Shown here: in pieces, positions 9,082 to 21,739 of the stretch
Layout: each line of letters starts with the position of its first letter
Position numbering within the stretch: position 1 is the stretch's first letter
The notes under the pieces: generated by a model
What the model was told of the DNA's origin: nothing
Databases searched by the model: none
Seen by the model: only the letters and a program-made list of their open reading frames with translations
Translations under genes and position numbers: made by a program
Assembly: GCF_022012445.1 (NCBI RefSeq)
Contig: NZ_JAKLTS010000006.1
Coordinates: forward strand, 124,001-188,000
DNA: 64,000 nt
From: Massilia sp. TS11
Lineage (GTDB): Bacteria; Pseudomonadota; Gammaproteobacteria; Burkholderiales; Burkholderiaceae_D
Direction: 5' to 3'

Positions 9082-9555
9082 TCAGCCTTTCTTCAGCATC
9101 TGGCGCAGCGGACCCTGGCCCTGGCCCATCATGCCGTGACCACGGCCGCCGGCATGCAGGGTGTCGGTGTCAAAAATCTTCTTCTGCTCGGCCGTCAGCA
9201 CGGCATAGAAAGCCTTGACCGCGTCGGCGTGCGCCTGGGCGTGCGCCAGCATGGTCTTGGCACGCTCGACCATGCGGTCGGCGCGCTGCGGCGCAGTCAG
9301 CGTGCTCGGATCGACCGGGGTCTGGGCCGTGCGCGGCGGCGGCGTCATGGCCGTCTTGAAAGCGGTCCAGGCCGCTTCCTGATTGGCCGTCAGCTTCAGA
9401 TCGTCGTGCAGCTTGGTCAGATGGGCCTCGCGCGCGGCGCTCATCGCCTCGGCCATCGCGGCGGCGCCGTGGCGGCCCGGGGCGGGCTGGGTCTGGGCCA
9501 GGGCGGTGGCGCTGAACAGGCTGGCAGCCAGCAGCAGGGCGGTACGGGTTTTCAT
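9082..9555 (-). CDS. Spy/CpxP-family periplasmic protein (LTxxQ motif)
   Basis: A 157-residue exported protein starting at ATG 9555 with GAGGAG seven bases upstream. The signal peptide is MKTRTALLLAASLFSATALA. The mature part is helical and rich in Ala, His, Lys and Gln. It carries the two family motifs LTANQ and LTAEQ, typical of Spy/CpxP envelope-stress chaperones. The C-terminus is Gly/Met/Gln-rich (GGRGHGMMGQGQG), which could bind metal. It is transcribed divergently from an OmpR-type response regulator, an arrangement like cpxP-cpxRA, so control by that system is a reasonable inference. Confidence 0.85.
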   Translation of the reverse strand: MKTRTALLLAASLFSATALAQTQPAPGRHGAAAMAEAMSAAREAHLTKLHDDLKLTANQEAAWTAFKTAMTPPPRTAQTPVDPSTLTAPQRADRMVERAKTMLAHAQAHADAVKAFYAVLTAEQKKIFDTDTLHAGGRGHGMMGQGQGPLRQMLKKG

Positions 9556-9723
9556 ACGGTGACTCCTCGCGAATCGTGGTGGGATGTGGCCCATCATGCG
9601 CGTGTTCTGTAAGTCCTGTGTGAAGGTTTTTACCGGTTTTGTATCAAACTGTTTCAGCCGCGCCTGCTTATACACGGAGATACATTGAGTGCTATCCAGC
9701 TTTACACGAAGCCGCCATAATGG
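9556..9723. promoter_or_regulatory. Divergent control region, Spy-like gene / two-component system
   Basis: A 168-base AT-richer gap between two genes read in opposite directions. It contains TTTACC near 9629 and TTTACA near 9702, and the segments TATACA and TACATT around 9670-9684, but no box arrangement I can assign with confidence. The response regulator ATG at 9724 has only a weak GAAG upstream; a second in-frame ATG is at 9730. Confidence 0.35.
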
Positions 9724-10458
9724 ATGGCTATGGACACTGTATCGACCATTTTGATTGTCGACGACGACCGCGATATCCGCACCCTGCTGGCGGACTATCT
9801 GGAGACCCACGGCTACCGCACGCGCGGCGTGCCCGACGGCACGGCCATGTGGAAGGCGCTCGACGAACAGCGCCCCGATCTGCTGGTGCTGGACCTGAAC
9901 CTGCCCGGCGAAGACGGCCTGTCGCTGTGCCGCAAGCTGCGCGCCAATTCGAGCCTGCCGGTGATCATGCTGACCGCCCGCGCCGAGCCGCTGGACCGTA
10001 TCCTGGGCCTGGAAATGGGCGCCGACGACTACCTGCCGAAACCCTTCGAGCCGCGCGAACTGCTGGCCCGCATCCGCAGCGTGCTGCGCCGCAGCGCCGC
10101 CGCCCCGGCCGCCCTGGCGCCCGACAAGATCCAGCACATCCGCTTCTCGAACTGGACGCTCGACCTGCAGGCGCGCCACCTGATCAATCCGGACGGGGTC
10201 GTGATCATGCTCTCGGGCGCCGAATTCCGCCTGCTGCGCGTGTTCCTCGAGCATCCGAACCGCGTGCTCAACCGTGATCAGCTGCTGAACATGACCCAGG
10301 GCCGCGACGCCGATCCCTTCGACCGCTCGATCGACATCCAGATCAGCCGCCTGCGCCAGAAGCTCGGCGAGGACGCGCGCCTGCCCCAGATCATCAAGAC
10401 CGTGCGCAATGGCGGCTATGTGCTGGCCGGGTCGGTGAGCGTGGAGCCCGCTGCATGA
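9724..10458 (+). CDS. OmpR-family response regulator
   Basis: A 244-residue DNA-binding regulator. The receiver domain shows the acidic triad (IVDDDRDIR near residues 11-19), the phospho-acceptor Asp57 in LLVLDLNLPGEDG and the conserved Lys in DDYLPKPFEP. The C-terminal winged helix includes LSGAEFRLLRVFLEHPNRVL and RSIDIQISRLRQKLGED, closest in style to OmpR. It overlaps the kinase gene by four bases (ATGA) and is divergent from the Spy-like gene. Likely targets are that gene and the downstream RND pump, an inference from position only. Confidence 0.93.
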   Translation: MAMDTVSTILIVDDDRDIRTLLADYLETHGYRTRGVPDGTAMWKALDEQRPDLLVLDLNLPGEDGLSLCRKLRANSSLPVIMLTARAEPLDRILGLEMGADDYLPKPFEPRELLARIRSVLRRSAAAPAALAPDKIQHIRFSNWTLDLQARHLINPDGVVIMLSGAEFRLLRVFLEHPNRVLNRDQLLNMTQGRDADPFDRSIDIQISRLRQKLGEDARLPQIIKTVRNGGYVLAGSVSVEPAA

Positions 10459-11819
10459 GGGCTTTCTTCCTGTCCATGACGGGACGGGTCTTTCTGACCA
10501 TCCTTCTGGGCGGGATTGCCTCGGCCGCGCTGACCCAGTGGGTCAATATGCGCGAGCGCCAGCGTGCGCTCGAAATCGAACGCGATCTCAACGCGCTCGA
10601 GCGCTCCGAGCACCTGGTCACCACGCTCGACGTGGTGCCCTTCGATCTGCGCGATGAGTTCCTGTCGGTCGCCAATACCCTGGCGATCCGGCTGGAGCCG
10701 TATGAAACCGCGCTGCCGCTGGCGCCGGCCCGCTCCGAGTTCGGCGACAGCCTGTCCCAGCGCCTGGGCAAGGAGTTCGACGTGCGCTCGCTCAGTGAGC
10801 GTCCGGCCGAATGCGATGCGCCGATCCGCGCCACCGAGCTGCTCGGCCCGACCCGCTGGCGCGGCGTGTGCGAAGTGCTGCGTGTGCGCCTGCGCGACGG
10901 CCACGATGTGCTGCTCAAAGTGCTGCCGCCGCGCCCCGTACCCGACCAGCTGCGCCGCAAGGCCGACAGCCAGGCCGTGATCATCACCCTGGCGCTGTCG
11001 ATCGGCCTGCTGGCCTATCTGGTGGCGCGCATGACCAGCCGCTCGCTCAAACAGCTGGCCCAGGCTGCGACCGACCTCGGCAAGGACATCAACCGGCCGC
11101 CGCTGCGCCTGACGGGCGTGACCGAAATCCGCCAGGCGGCCGGCGCCTTCAATGCCTTGCAGGCGCGCATACGCCAGTATATTTTTCAGCGCACCCAGAT
11201 GCTGGCGGCCATCACCCACGATCTGCAGACGCCGCTGACGCGCATGCGCCTGCGCCTCGAAAAAGTCGACGACCGCGAACTGCGCGAGCGCCTGATCGAC
11301 GATCTGTCGGCCATGCAGGCGATGGTGCGCGAAGGCCTCGACCTGGCGCGCTCGATGGACACCAGCGAAGGCATGCAGGTGCTCGACCTCGATTCGCTGC
11401 TCGACAGCGTGTGTACGGATGCGGCCGACGCCGGCCAGCAGATCACGCTGCAGGGCCAGTCGCAGCTGGCCCTGATGGGACGGCCGATGGCCCTGCGCCG
11501 CTGCCTCAACAATATTCTGGACAACGCCATCAAGTACGGCGGCCGGGCCGATGTCACGGTCGAGCGCCTGCCGGGCGCCGCGCGCATCCGCGTGCGCGAC
11601 CACGGCCCCGGCATCGCCGCCGACGAGCTGGCCCATGTGTTTGAACCGTTTTACCGGGTCGAGGGCTCGCGTTCGCGCGAGTCCGGCGGCACCGGCCTGG
11701 GCCTGACCATCGCCCGCAACATCGCCGAGCAGCATGGCGGCAGCATCGCCATCGGCAACCACCCGGACGGGGGGCTTGAGGTGCAGCTGGTCTTGCCTGA
11801 ATACCGCGGAGGCCGCTGA
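10455..11819 (+). CDS. EnvZ-type sensor histidine kinase
   Basis: A 454-residue inner-membrane kinase paired with the preceding regulator. The first membrane helix is at about residues 10-28, followed by a periplasmic sensor of roughly 140 residues. The second helix is near VIITLALSIGLLAYLVA, followed by a HAMP region. The H-box is AAITHDLQTPLTR with His255. The ATP-binding domain shows the N-box (NNILDNAIKYGG), G1 (DHGPGI) and G2 (GGTGLGLTIA). The periplasmic part contains two cysteines (in AECDAPIR and WRGVCEVL) that could form a disulfide. An 82-base gap separates it from the efflux genes. Confidence 0.93.
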   Translation: MRAFFLSMTGRVFLTILLGGIASAALTQWVNMRERQRALEIERDLNALERSEHLVTTLDVVPFDLRDEFLSVANTLAIRLEPYETALPLAPARSEFGDSLSQRLGKEFDVRSLSERPAECDAPIRATELLGPTRWRGVCEVLRVRLRDGHDVLLKVLPPRPVPDQLRRKADSQAVIITLALSIGLLAYLVARMTSRSLKQLAQAATDLGKDINRPPLRLTGVTEIRQAAGAFNALQARIRQYIFQRTQMLAAITHDLQTPLTRMRLRLEKVDDRELRERLIDDLSAMQAMVREGLDLARSMDTSEGMQVLDLDSLLDSVCTDAADAGQQITLQGQSQLALMGRPMALRRCLNNILDNAIKYGGRADVTVERLPGAARIRVRDHGPGIAADELAHVFEPFYRVEGSRSRESGGTGLGLTIARNIAEQHGGSIAIGNHPDGGLEVQLVLPEYRGGR

Positions 11820-11901
11820 GCTTCTTGCCAAGAGCAATAGAAATAGTTCTATGCGACAATGCCGAGCGCTGTCGCGTGGGGACAATACATCTGGACTGAG
11901 A

Positions 11902-13083
11902 ATGAAGAAAACGACGATTGCCAGTTGGCTGGGGGCGGCTGCCATTGTGGGTGCAGGCGCCTGGTATCTGCAGGGTGGAAGTCATGAGAACGCGGCCCCG
12001 GCCGCCGCGGCGAAGAACGGTCCCGGCAATGCGCCGACCGTGGTCAATCTGGTCAAGCCGCAGCGCCAGGATGTGCCGGTGATCGTCCAGGCCACGGGCA
12101 CGGTGGCGCCGGTGGCCGTGGTCGATCTGCGTCCGCAGACGGCGGCCAAGATCCAGACCGTGCACATCCAGGAAGGCCAGTTCGTGCGCAAGGGCCAGCT
12201 GCTGTTCTCGCTCGACGACCGCAACGAAAAGGCCAATCTCGAGAAGGCCCTGGCCCAGGTCGCGCGCGACCAGGCCCAGCTGGCCGACGCCGAGCGCCAG
12301 TACAAGCGCGCCCAGGAACTGGTGGCGCAGAAATTCATCGCCGCGTCCCAGGTCGACACCCTGCGCTCGGGCATGGAAGCGGCGCGCGCCCTGCTGCAGG
12401 CCGACCAGGCCGCGGCCCAGGCGGCGCGCGTGGCCGCCAGCTACACGGTGATCACGGCGCCGATGGCCGGGCGCGTGGGCGGCATCAATGTCTTCCCCGG
12501 CAGCCTGGTCCAGGCCACCACCTCGCTGACCACCATCACCCAGCTCGACCCGATCGATGTCAGCTTCACCCTGCCCGAAGGCGAACTGGGCGCCGTGCTG
12601 GCCGCCCAGAAGAGCGGCAAGGTGGCGGTCGACGCCGTGGTCGGCGCCGGCGGCAAGCCCGTGCGCGGCGAGCTGAGCTTCGTCGACAACAGCGTCGACG
12701 CCACCTCCGGCACGATCAAGGTCAAGGCGCGCTTCGCCAATCCGGACCAGGGCCTGTGGCCGGGCCAGTATGTGACGACGCGCGTGACCACCCGCGTGCT
12801 CAAAGACGCCACCGTGGTGCCGCAGGCGGCGATCATCACGAATACGCGCGGCACCTTCGTGTATGCGGTCGATGCCGACCAGAGCGCCAAGCAGGTGAAG
12901 ATCCAGCGCCTGCATGCGTTTGGCGACCAGGCCGCCGTGGCCGGCCTCAATGGCGACGAGCAGATCATCACCGAAGGCAAACAGAACCTGCGCCCGGGCG
13001 GCAAGATCAAGCCCGCGCCGGCCGCCAAGCCGGCCAGCGCCGCCGCCAGCGGCAGCGCCAGCGCCAGTGCAAAGGGCAAGTGA
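11902..13083 (+). CDS. RND efflux periplasmic adaptor (MdtA/MFP family)
   Basis: A 393-residue membrane-fusion protein linking an RND pump to an outer-membrane channel. Start ATG 11902 (MKKTTIASWLGAAAIVGAG), which gives one N-terminal membrane anchor. A barrel-sandwich/lipoyl half (VVDLRPQTAAKIQTVHIQEG) is followed by a helical hairpin of about 70 residues rich in Gln and Ala. The second half-motif is TVITAPMAGRVGGINVFPG, and a beta-barrel domain follows. The C-terminal tail is low-complexity Ser/Ala/Lys. The stop is one base from the pump start, so the two genes form an operon. The substrate cannot be predicted. Confidence 0.92.
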   Translation: MKKTTIASWLGAAAIVGAGAWYLQGGSHENAAPAAAAKNGPGNAPTVVNLVKPQRQDVPVIVQATGTVAPVAVVDLRPQTAAKIQTVHIQEGQFVRKGQLLFSLDDRNEKANLEKALAQVARDQAQLADAERQYKRAQELVAQKFIAASQVDTLRSGMEAARALLQADQAAAQAARVAASYTVITAPMAGRVGGINVFPGSLVQATTSLTTITQLDPIDVSFTLPEGELGAVLAAQKSGKVAVDAVVGAGGKPVRGELSFVDNSVDATSGTIKVKARFANPDQGLWPGQYVTTRVTTRVLKDATVVPQAAIITNTRGTFVYAVDADQSAKQVKIQRLHAFGDQAAVAGLNGDEQIITEGKQNLRPGGKIKPAPAAKPASAAASGSASASAKGK

Positions 13084-13084
13084 G

Positions 13085-16183
<3,099 letters not shown>

Positions 16184-16255
16184 TTGCCGACAACGCGGGC
16201 CGGCGGGGCCTGCCTAGGATGGAAGCTCTGTTTCCATTCGTAAAGGCGGCCCCGG

Positions 16256-18115
16256 ATGAAGCGCACCCGCATCACCCTGATCGGCATGGGCCCGCGCGGC
16301 CTGTCCGTCCTTGAACGCCTGCTCGCCTTTGCGCGCGTGAATGGCGCCGCGCTCGAGCTGCATCTGGTCGAGCCGGGCGCCTGCGGTCCCGGCGCGCACT
16401 GGCCGCAGCAGGCCGACTACCTGCTGATCAACACCGTCGCCAGCCAGGTCACGATTTTTCCCTGGCGCGAGGCGGTGGCCCATCCGTGTCCGGTGCCGAC
16501 GCCCTCGCTGACCGAGTGGGCGCGCGCCGAGGGCTACCGCCGCATCGGCAGCCGCTTCGTGCGCGCCGCCGCGAGCGATGGGGCGCCGATCGAGGACGGC
16601 GACTACCTGCCGCGCTGCCTGCTCGGCGAGTATCTGGACTGGGCCTTCCGCAGCCTGCTCGGCGTGCTGCCGCCGACCTGCCGCCTGCGCCACCACCGCC
16701 ACCAGGCGGCCGATGTGCGCGCGCTGCCGGGCGGCGGCTACCAGGTCGAACTCGACAGCGGCTACTGCATCGCCAGCGACTACCTGTTCCTGTGCACGGG
16801 CCACTGCCGCAATCAGCTCAATGAAGACGAGGACGTGCTCGCGCGTTTCGCCCGCGAGCATGTGCGCTACAACGACAAGCTGGCCTATGTGCGCCAGCCG
16901 TATCCGATGGCCGCGCTCGAGCGCATCGCCAGCGACGCCAGCGTCGCCGTGCAGGGCCTGGGCCTGACGGCGCAGGATGTGCTGGCCAGCCTGAGCGTGG
17001 GACGCGGCGGCCGCTTCCAGCGCGTCGGCCAGCGCCTGTGCTACGCGCGCAGCGGGCTCGAACCGGCGATCCTGCTGTTCTCGCGCCACTGCCTGCCGGC
17101 CGCCGCGCGCGGCATCAACCAGAAGGGCCTGAGCGGGCGCTACCAGCCGCACTGGTTCACGCGCGCCGCCATTGCCGGCCTGCGCCAGCGTTTCGGCCCC
17201 CAGCTCGACTTCGACCGCGCCCTGCTGCCGCTGCTGCTCAAGGAGATGGGCTATGCCTGGCGCTGCGCGCATGATGGCCGCGCGCCCGACCCGGCCCGCT
17301 ATACGCTGGGCGCAGCAGAGCGCCAGGCGATCGAAGGCCTGCTGTTTCCGCTGGCCGGACGCAGCTTCGCCGAGCCGGCCGCGTTTGCCAGCTTCTTCCA
17401 GCAGCTGCTCAGCGACGACCTGCGCGAGGCCAAGCGCGGCAACTGCGCCAGTCCGCTCAAGGCCTGCGCCGACGTGCTGCGCGATGTGCGCGCCAGCCTG
17501 CAGGAGGCGGTCGAGTTCGGCGGCCTGACGCCGGCCTCGCACCGCCGCTTTCTGTCGCTGTACAACCCGATCATCAACCGCATCAGCTTCGGGCCGCCGC
17601 GCCAGCGCAATGCCGAGCTGCTGGCCCTGCTCGACGCCGGCGTCGTGCGCGTCGCCGCCGGCCCCCAGCCCAGCCTGCACACGGACAGCGAGCGCGCCCA
17701 GTTCCTGCTGCGCTCCAAATTCCCCGGGCGCGTGGTGGAGGAGGGCGTCGACGTGCTGCTCGTGGCCCGCCTCGATCCCTGCCTGCCCGAGCAGGACAGC
17801 GCGCCGCTGATGCAGAATCTGCTCCAGCGCGGCCTGGTGCGCCCTTACTGCAATGGTCCCTTCCATCCGGGCGGGATCGACATCGACCGTGCCGGCCACC
17901 CGATCGGGCGCGACGGCCAGGCCCAGAGCGCGCTGTGGGCGCTCGGCTACCTGACCGAAGGCGCCCACTACTACACGCATGCGCTGCCGCGGCCCGGCCT
18001 GGCTTCGCGCGCCGTTCAGGATGCCGACCGCGCCGTGCGCGAATTGTTTTCCCAACTCGAGGCGCGCCAGACGCACCGCGGACCGGCCGCAGTAGCGGCA
18101 GACGAGACTTTATAG
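16256..18115 (+). CDS. FAD/NAD(P)-binding flavoprotein (NAD_binding_9 type)
   Basis: A 619-residue protein starting MKRTRITLIGMGPRGLSVLE. This is a Rossmann-type dinucleotide-binding motif with the GxGPRGLSxLER variant of the FAD-NAD(P)-binding family PF13454. Further family-like elements are VEPGACGPGAHWP, the NTVASQVTIFP segment, and LFLCTGHCRNQLN as a second nucleotide-binding turn. Such proteins are predicted oxygenase or reductase components with largely uncharacterised substrates. The gene stands alone with 72 bases after the RND pump and 138 bases before the next gene. A weak GGCCCCGG precedes the ATG. No signal peptide, so cytoplasmic. Confidence 0.75.
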   Translation: MKRTRITLIGMGPRGLSVLERLLAFARVNGAALELHLVEPGACGPGAHWPQQADYLLINTVASQVTIFPWREAVAHPCPVPTPSLTEWARAEGYRRIGSRFVRAAASDGAPIEDGDYLPRCLLGEYLDWAFRSLLGVLPPTCRLRHHRHQAADVRALPGGGYQVELDSGYCIASDYLFLCTGHCRNQLNEDEDVLARFAREHVRYNDKLAYVRQPYPMAALERIASDASVAVQGLGLTAQDVLASLSVGRGGRFQRVGQRLCYARSGLEPAILLFSRHCLPAAARGINQKGLSGRYQPHWFTRAAIAGLRQRFGPQLDFDRALLPLLLKEMGYAWRCAHDGRAPDPARYTLGAAERQAIEGLLFPLAGRSFAEPAAFASFFQQLLSDDLREAKRGNCASPLKACADVLRDVRASLQEAVEFGGLTPASHRRFLSLYNPIINRISFGPPRQRNAELLALLDAGVVRVAAGPQPSLHTDSERAQFLLRSKFPGRVVEEGVDVLLVARLDPCLPEQDSAPLMQNLLQRGLVRPYCNGPFHPGGIDIDRAGHPIGRDGQAQSALWALGYLTEGAHYYTHALPRPGLASRAVQDADRAVRELFSQLEARQTHRGPAAVAADETL

Positions 18116-18253
18116 GGCAGTTGAAACAACCTGTAACAACCGTGAAGGTCGACTTCGGCTAGTCTGTGGGTTCTGGCGTACGTACGTGCGCAATTCCCAA
18201 ACCGGGCCGACTCTGGCACACTTGCCGGATTCCCCAGCCGTACCCCGAGAGAC

Positions 18254-19123
18254 TTGTTGTTGCGCGACCATTCCCATACCGAGGACCAGGACAGTGGCGT
18301 ATGCCCCCACTGCGGCCAGCCGCTGCCCCAGGCCGCGCCCGGTTTCGGCGAGCGCCGTCCGAACCGCACGGCGATTGCCGTCACCATTGCCGTCCACGTG
18401 CTGGTGCTCAGCATCGCGCTGATGCACAAGATGTACCACCAGGTGTCGGGCGCCAAGAAGTCGGAGGCGATCTACATCGCCCCGCTGGCCGGCAAGCCGT
18501 CCCAGCCGCAGCCCCAGCCCAAGCAGCGCCAGAAGAAGCTCGAAGTGGCCGACGTGCAGCGCCTGAAAAACACGATCACCCTGCCGACCGAGGTGCGGGT
18601 GCAGCCGGTGCCGGTGCAGGAGGTCAAGCAGAAGACCGAGCCGAGCCCGAAACCGGTGGAAGAAGACATGGCCGCCTACATCGCCAGCCGCCAGAAGGCG
18701 CGCGGCGCGACCCAGGCGGCGCCGGGCGAGACCGACGACGAACGCGGCCGGCGCAATGCGCTGGCGAATATCGCCGCGCTCAATGGCAAGAGCGGACAGG
18801 ATCCGAACGATACCGGCGGCGTGTTTTCGGTGAAGACCGAGTACCACTCGGCCGAGCTGAAATTCCGCGGGTTCAACAGCAACTTCAAGCGCCGCTGGCT
18901 GACCCAGCTGACGGTCGAGCAGGGCAATGAGCCCGACATCGAGACGGCCGTGATCAAGAAGATGATCGAGCTGATCCGCAAGGAGAAGAAGGGCGACTTC
19001 ATCTGGGAATCGCACCGGCTCGGACGCGAGGTGCAATTGTCGGCGCGGCCCGAGGACACGGCCCAGCTGATGGCCTTCCTGATGAAGGAAATGTACCCCG
19101 AGTACCGCCCGCCGCGCCGCTGA
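18254..19123 (+). CDS. Unknown membrane protein with CPHCG zinc-ribbon end and TonB-like linker
   Basis: About 287-289 residues. Three consecutive TTG codons (18254, 18257, 18260) could start it; GAGAG at 18247-18251 best fits 18257 or 18260, and no ATG or GTG fits. The N-terminus has a CPHCG half zinc-ribbon, followed by one membrane helix (TAIAVTIAVHVLVLSIALMH) and a Pro/Gln/Lys-rich stretch resembling TonB or TolA linkers. Ahead of the C-terminal domain comes a charged region with RRNALANIAALNGKSGQD. The C-terminal domain of about 90 residues has FRGFNSNFKRRW and IELIRKEKKGDFIWES. I do not recognise a named family. It is convergent with hemB and ends in its own terminator. Confidence 0.75.
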   Translation: MLLRDHSHTEDQDSGVCPHCGQPLPQAAPGFGERRPNRTAIAVTIAVHVLVLSIALMHKMYHQVSGAKKSEAIYIAPLAGKPSQPQPQPKQRQKKLEVADVQRLKNTITLPTEVRVQPVPVQEVKQKTEPSPKPVEEDMAAYIASRQKARGATQAAPGETDDERGRRNALANIAALNGKSGQDPNDTGGVFSVKTEYHSAELKFRGFNSNFKRRWLTQLTVEQGNEPDIETAVIKKMIELIRKEKKGDFIWESHRLGREVQLSARPEDTAQLMAFLMKEMYPEYRPPRR

Positions 19124-19131
19124 AGCGCAGG

Positions 19132-20843
<1,712 letters not shown>

Positions 20844-20877
20844 AAATTGCAAAAAGGGGCGTGATTCGCGGGCCAGC

Positions 20878-20889
20878 TATTGTACAATA
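20878..20889. promoter_or_regulatory. Palindrome carrying opposed -10 hexamers (engB / cytochrome c4)
   Basis: TATTGTACAATA is a perfect 12-base palindrome in the divergent gap. It contains TACAAT on the plus strand (20883-20888) and the same hexamer on the minus strand (20879-20884), both good -10 matches. A self-complementary TTGCAA at 20905-20910 could act as -35 for engB, with a long 20-base spacer. A plus-strand -35 at the right distance is not obvious. Confidence 0.35.
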
Positions 20890-20996
20890 AGGGGTTACGA
20901 ATTGTTGCAATGCAGAAGCTACGGTGCGCGCGGCCTGATCGCCCCCGTGGGAAAATTTAATAAAATCCATTTTTGACTTGTTCTCAGGGTGTCTGA

Positions 20997-21656
20997 ATGA
21001 ATCGTGCGCTTGTCCCGTTTGTGAAAACCATGCTCGTGGCTGCCATCGCCGTGTCGGGTGCAGCCTTCGCCGCCGACCACGCCGCCGCTCCCACCAAAGC
21101 TGATCCGGCCAAAGGTGGCAACCTGTACGCCAACGGCGACGCCGCCCGCAACATTCCGGCCTGCGTGTCCTGCCACGGCGACGCCGGCAACTCGACCATC
21201 GTCGACAATCCGCGCCTGGCCGGCCAGCATGCGTCCTACCTGTACAAGCAGCTCGTGGGCTTCACCACGGCCGACCGCAACAACCCGGTGATGACCCCGT
21301 TCGCCAAGGCCCTGACCGACGACGAGAAGAAAGACATCGCCGCCTACCTGGCCAGCACGACGCCGAAGCAAGGCACGGCCAAGAACAAGGACACCCTGGA
21401 CCTGGGCAAGAAAATCTACCGCGGCGGCATCTTCGAAAAAGGCGTGCCGGCCTGCGCCAGCTGCCATGGCCCCACCGGCGCCGGCATCCCGGTACAATAC
21501 CCGCGTATCGCCTCGCAGCACCTGAACTACACGGTCGCTGCCCTGACCAACTTCAAGTCTGGCGCCCGCAAGAATCCGCAGATGCAGACCATCGCCAAGA
21601 AGATGTCTGACGAGGAAATGAAGGCCGTCGCCGACTACATCGCCGGTCTGAAGTAA
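20997..21656 (+). CDS. Dihaem cytochrome c4
   Basis: A 219-residue periplasmic electron carrier, usually between the bc1 complex and cbb3- or other haem-copper oxidases. The signal peptide ends at AAFAA. The two haem-binding sites are CVSCH and CASCH, one per domain. Probable axial methionines are in NPVMTPFA and NPQMQTIA. The two halves are similar, as expected for c4 (DDEKKDIAAYLA versus DEEMKAVADYIA). It lies directly upstream of the System II maturation genes resB and ccsB, which would attach its haems. Confidence 0.95.
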   Translation: MNRALVPFVKTMLVAAIAVSGAAFAADHAAAPTKADPAKGGNLYANGDAARNIPACVSCHGDAGNSTIVDNPRLAGQHASYLYKQLVGFTTADRNNPVMTPFAKALTDDEKKDIAAYLASTTPKQGTAKNKDTLDLGKKIYRGGIFEKGVPACASCHGPTGAGIPVQYPRIASQHLNYTVAALTNFKSGARKNPQMQTIAKKMSDEEMKAVADYIAGLK

Positions 21657-21695
21657 TGCATGCCACGCCCGCCGGGCGTGATGGGTTGTAAAGAA

Positions 21696-21726
21696 AGGGC
21701 GGCAGCGCAAGCGGGCTGCCCTTTTT
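21696..21726 (+). terminator. Terminator after cytochrome c4
   Basis: AGGGCGGC (21696-21703) pairs with GCTGCCCT (21715-21722) through eight pairs with one G-T wobble, then T5. A separate perfect 7-bp hairpin (CACGCCC/GGGCGTG, 21664-21680) has no T-run. The resB start follows 13 bases later, so some read-through into resB is likely. Confidence 0.65.
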
Positions 21727-21739
21727 GTTGGGATCGAGA

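Noticed and set aside
21664..21680. Second terminator after cytochrome c4
   Set aside because: The CACGCCC/GGGCGTG hairpin is perfect but not followed by a T-run; the hairpin at 21696 fits better.
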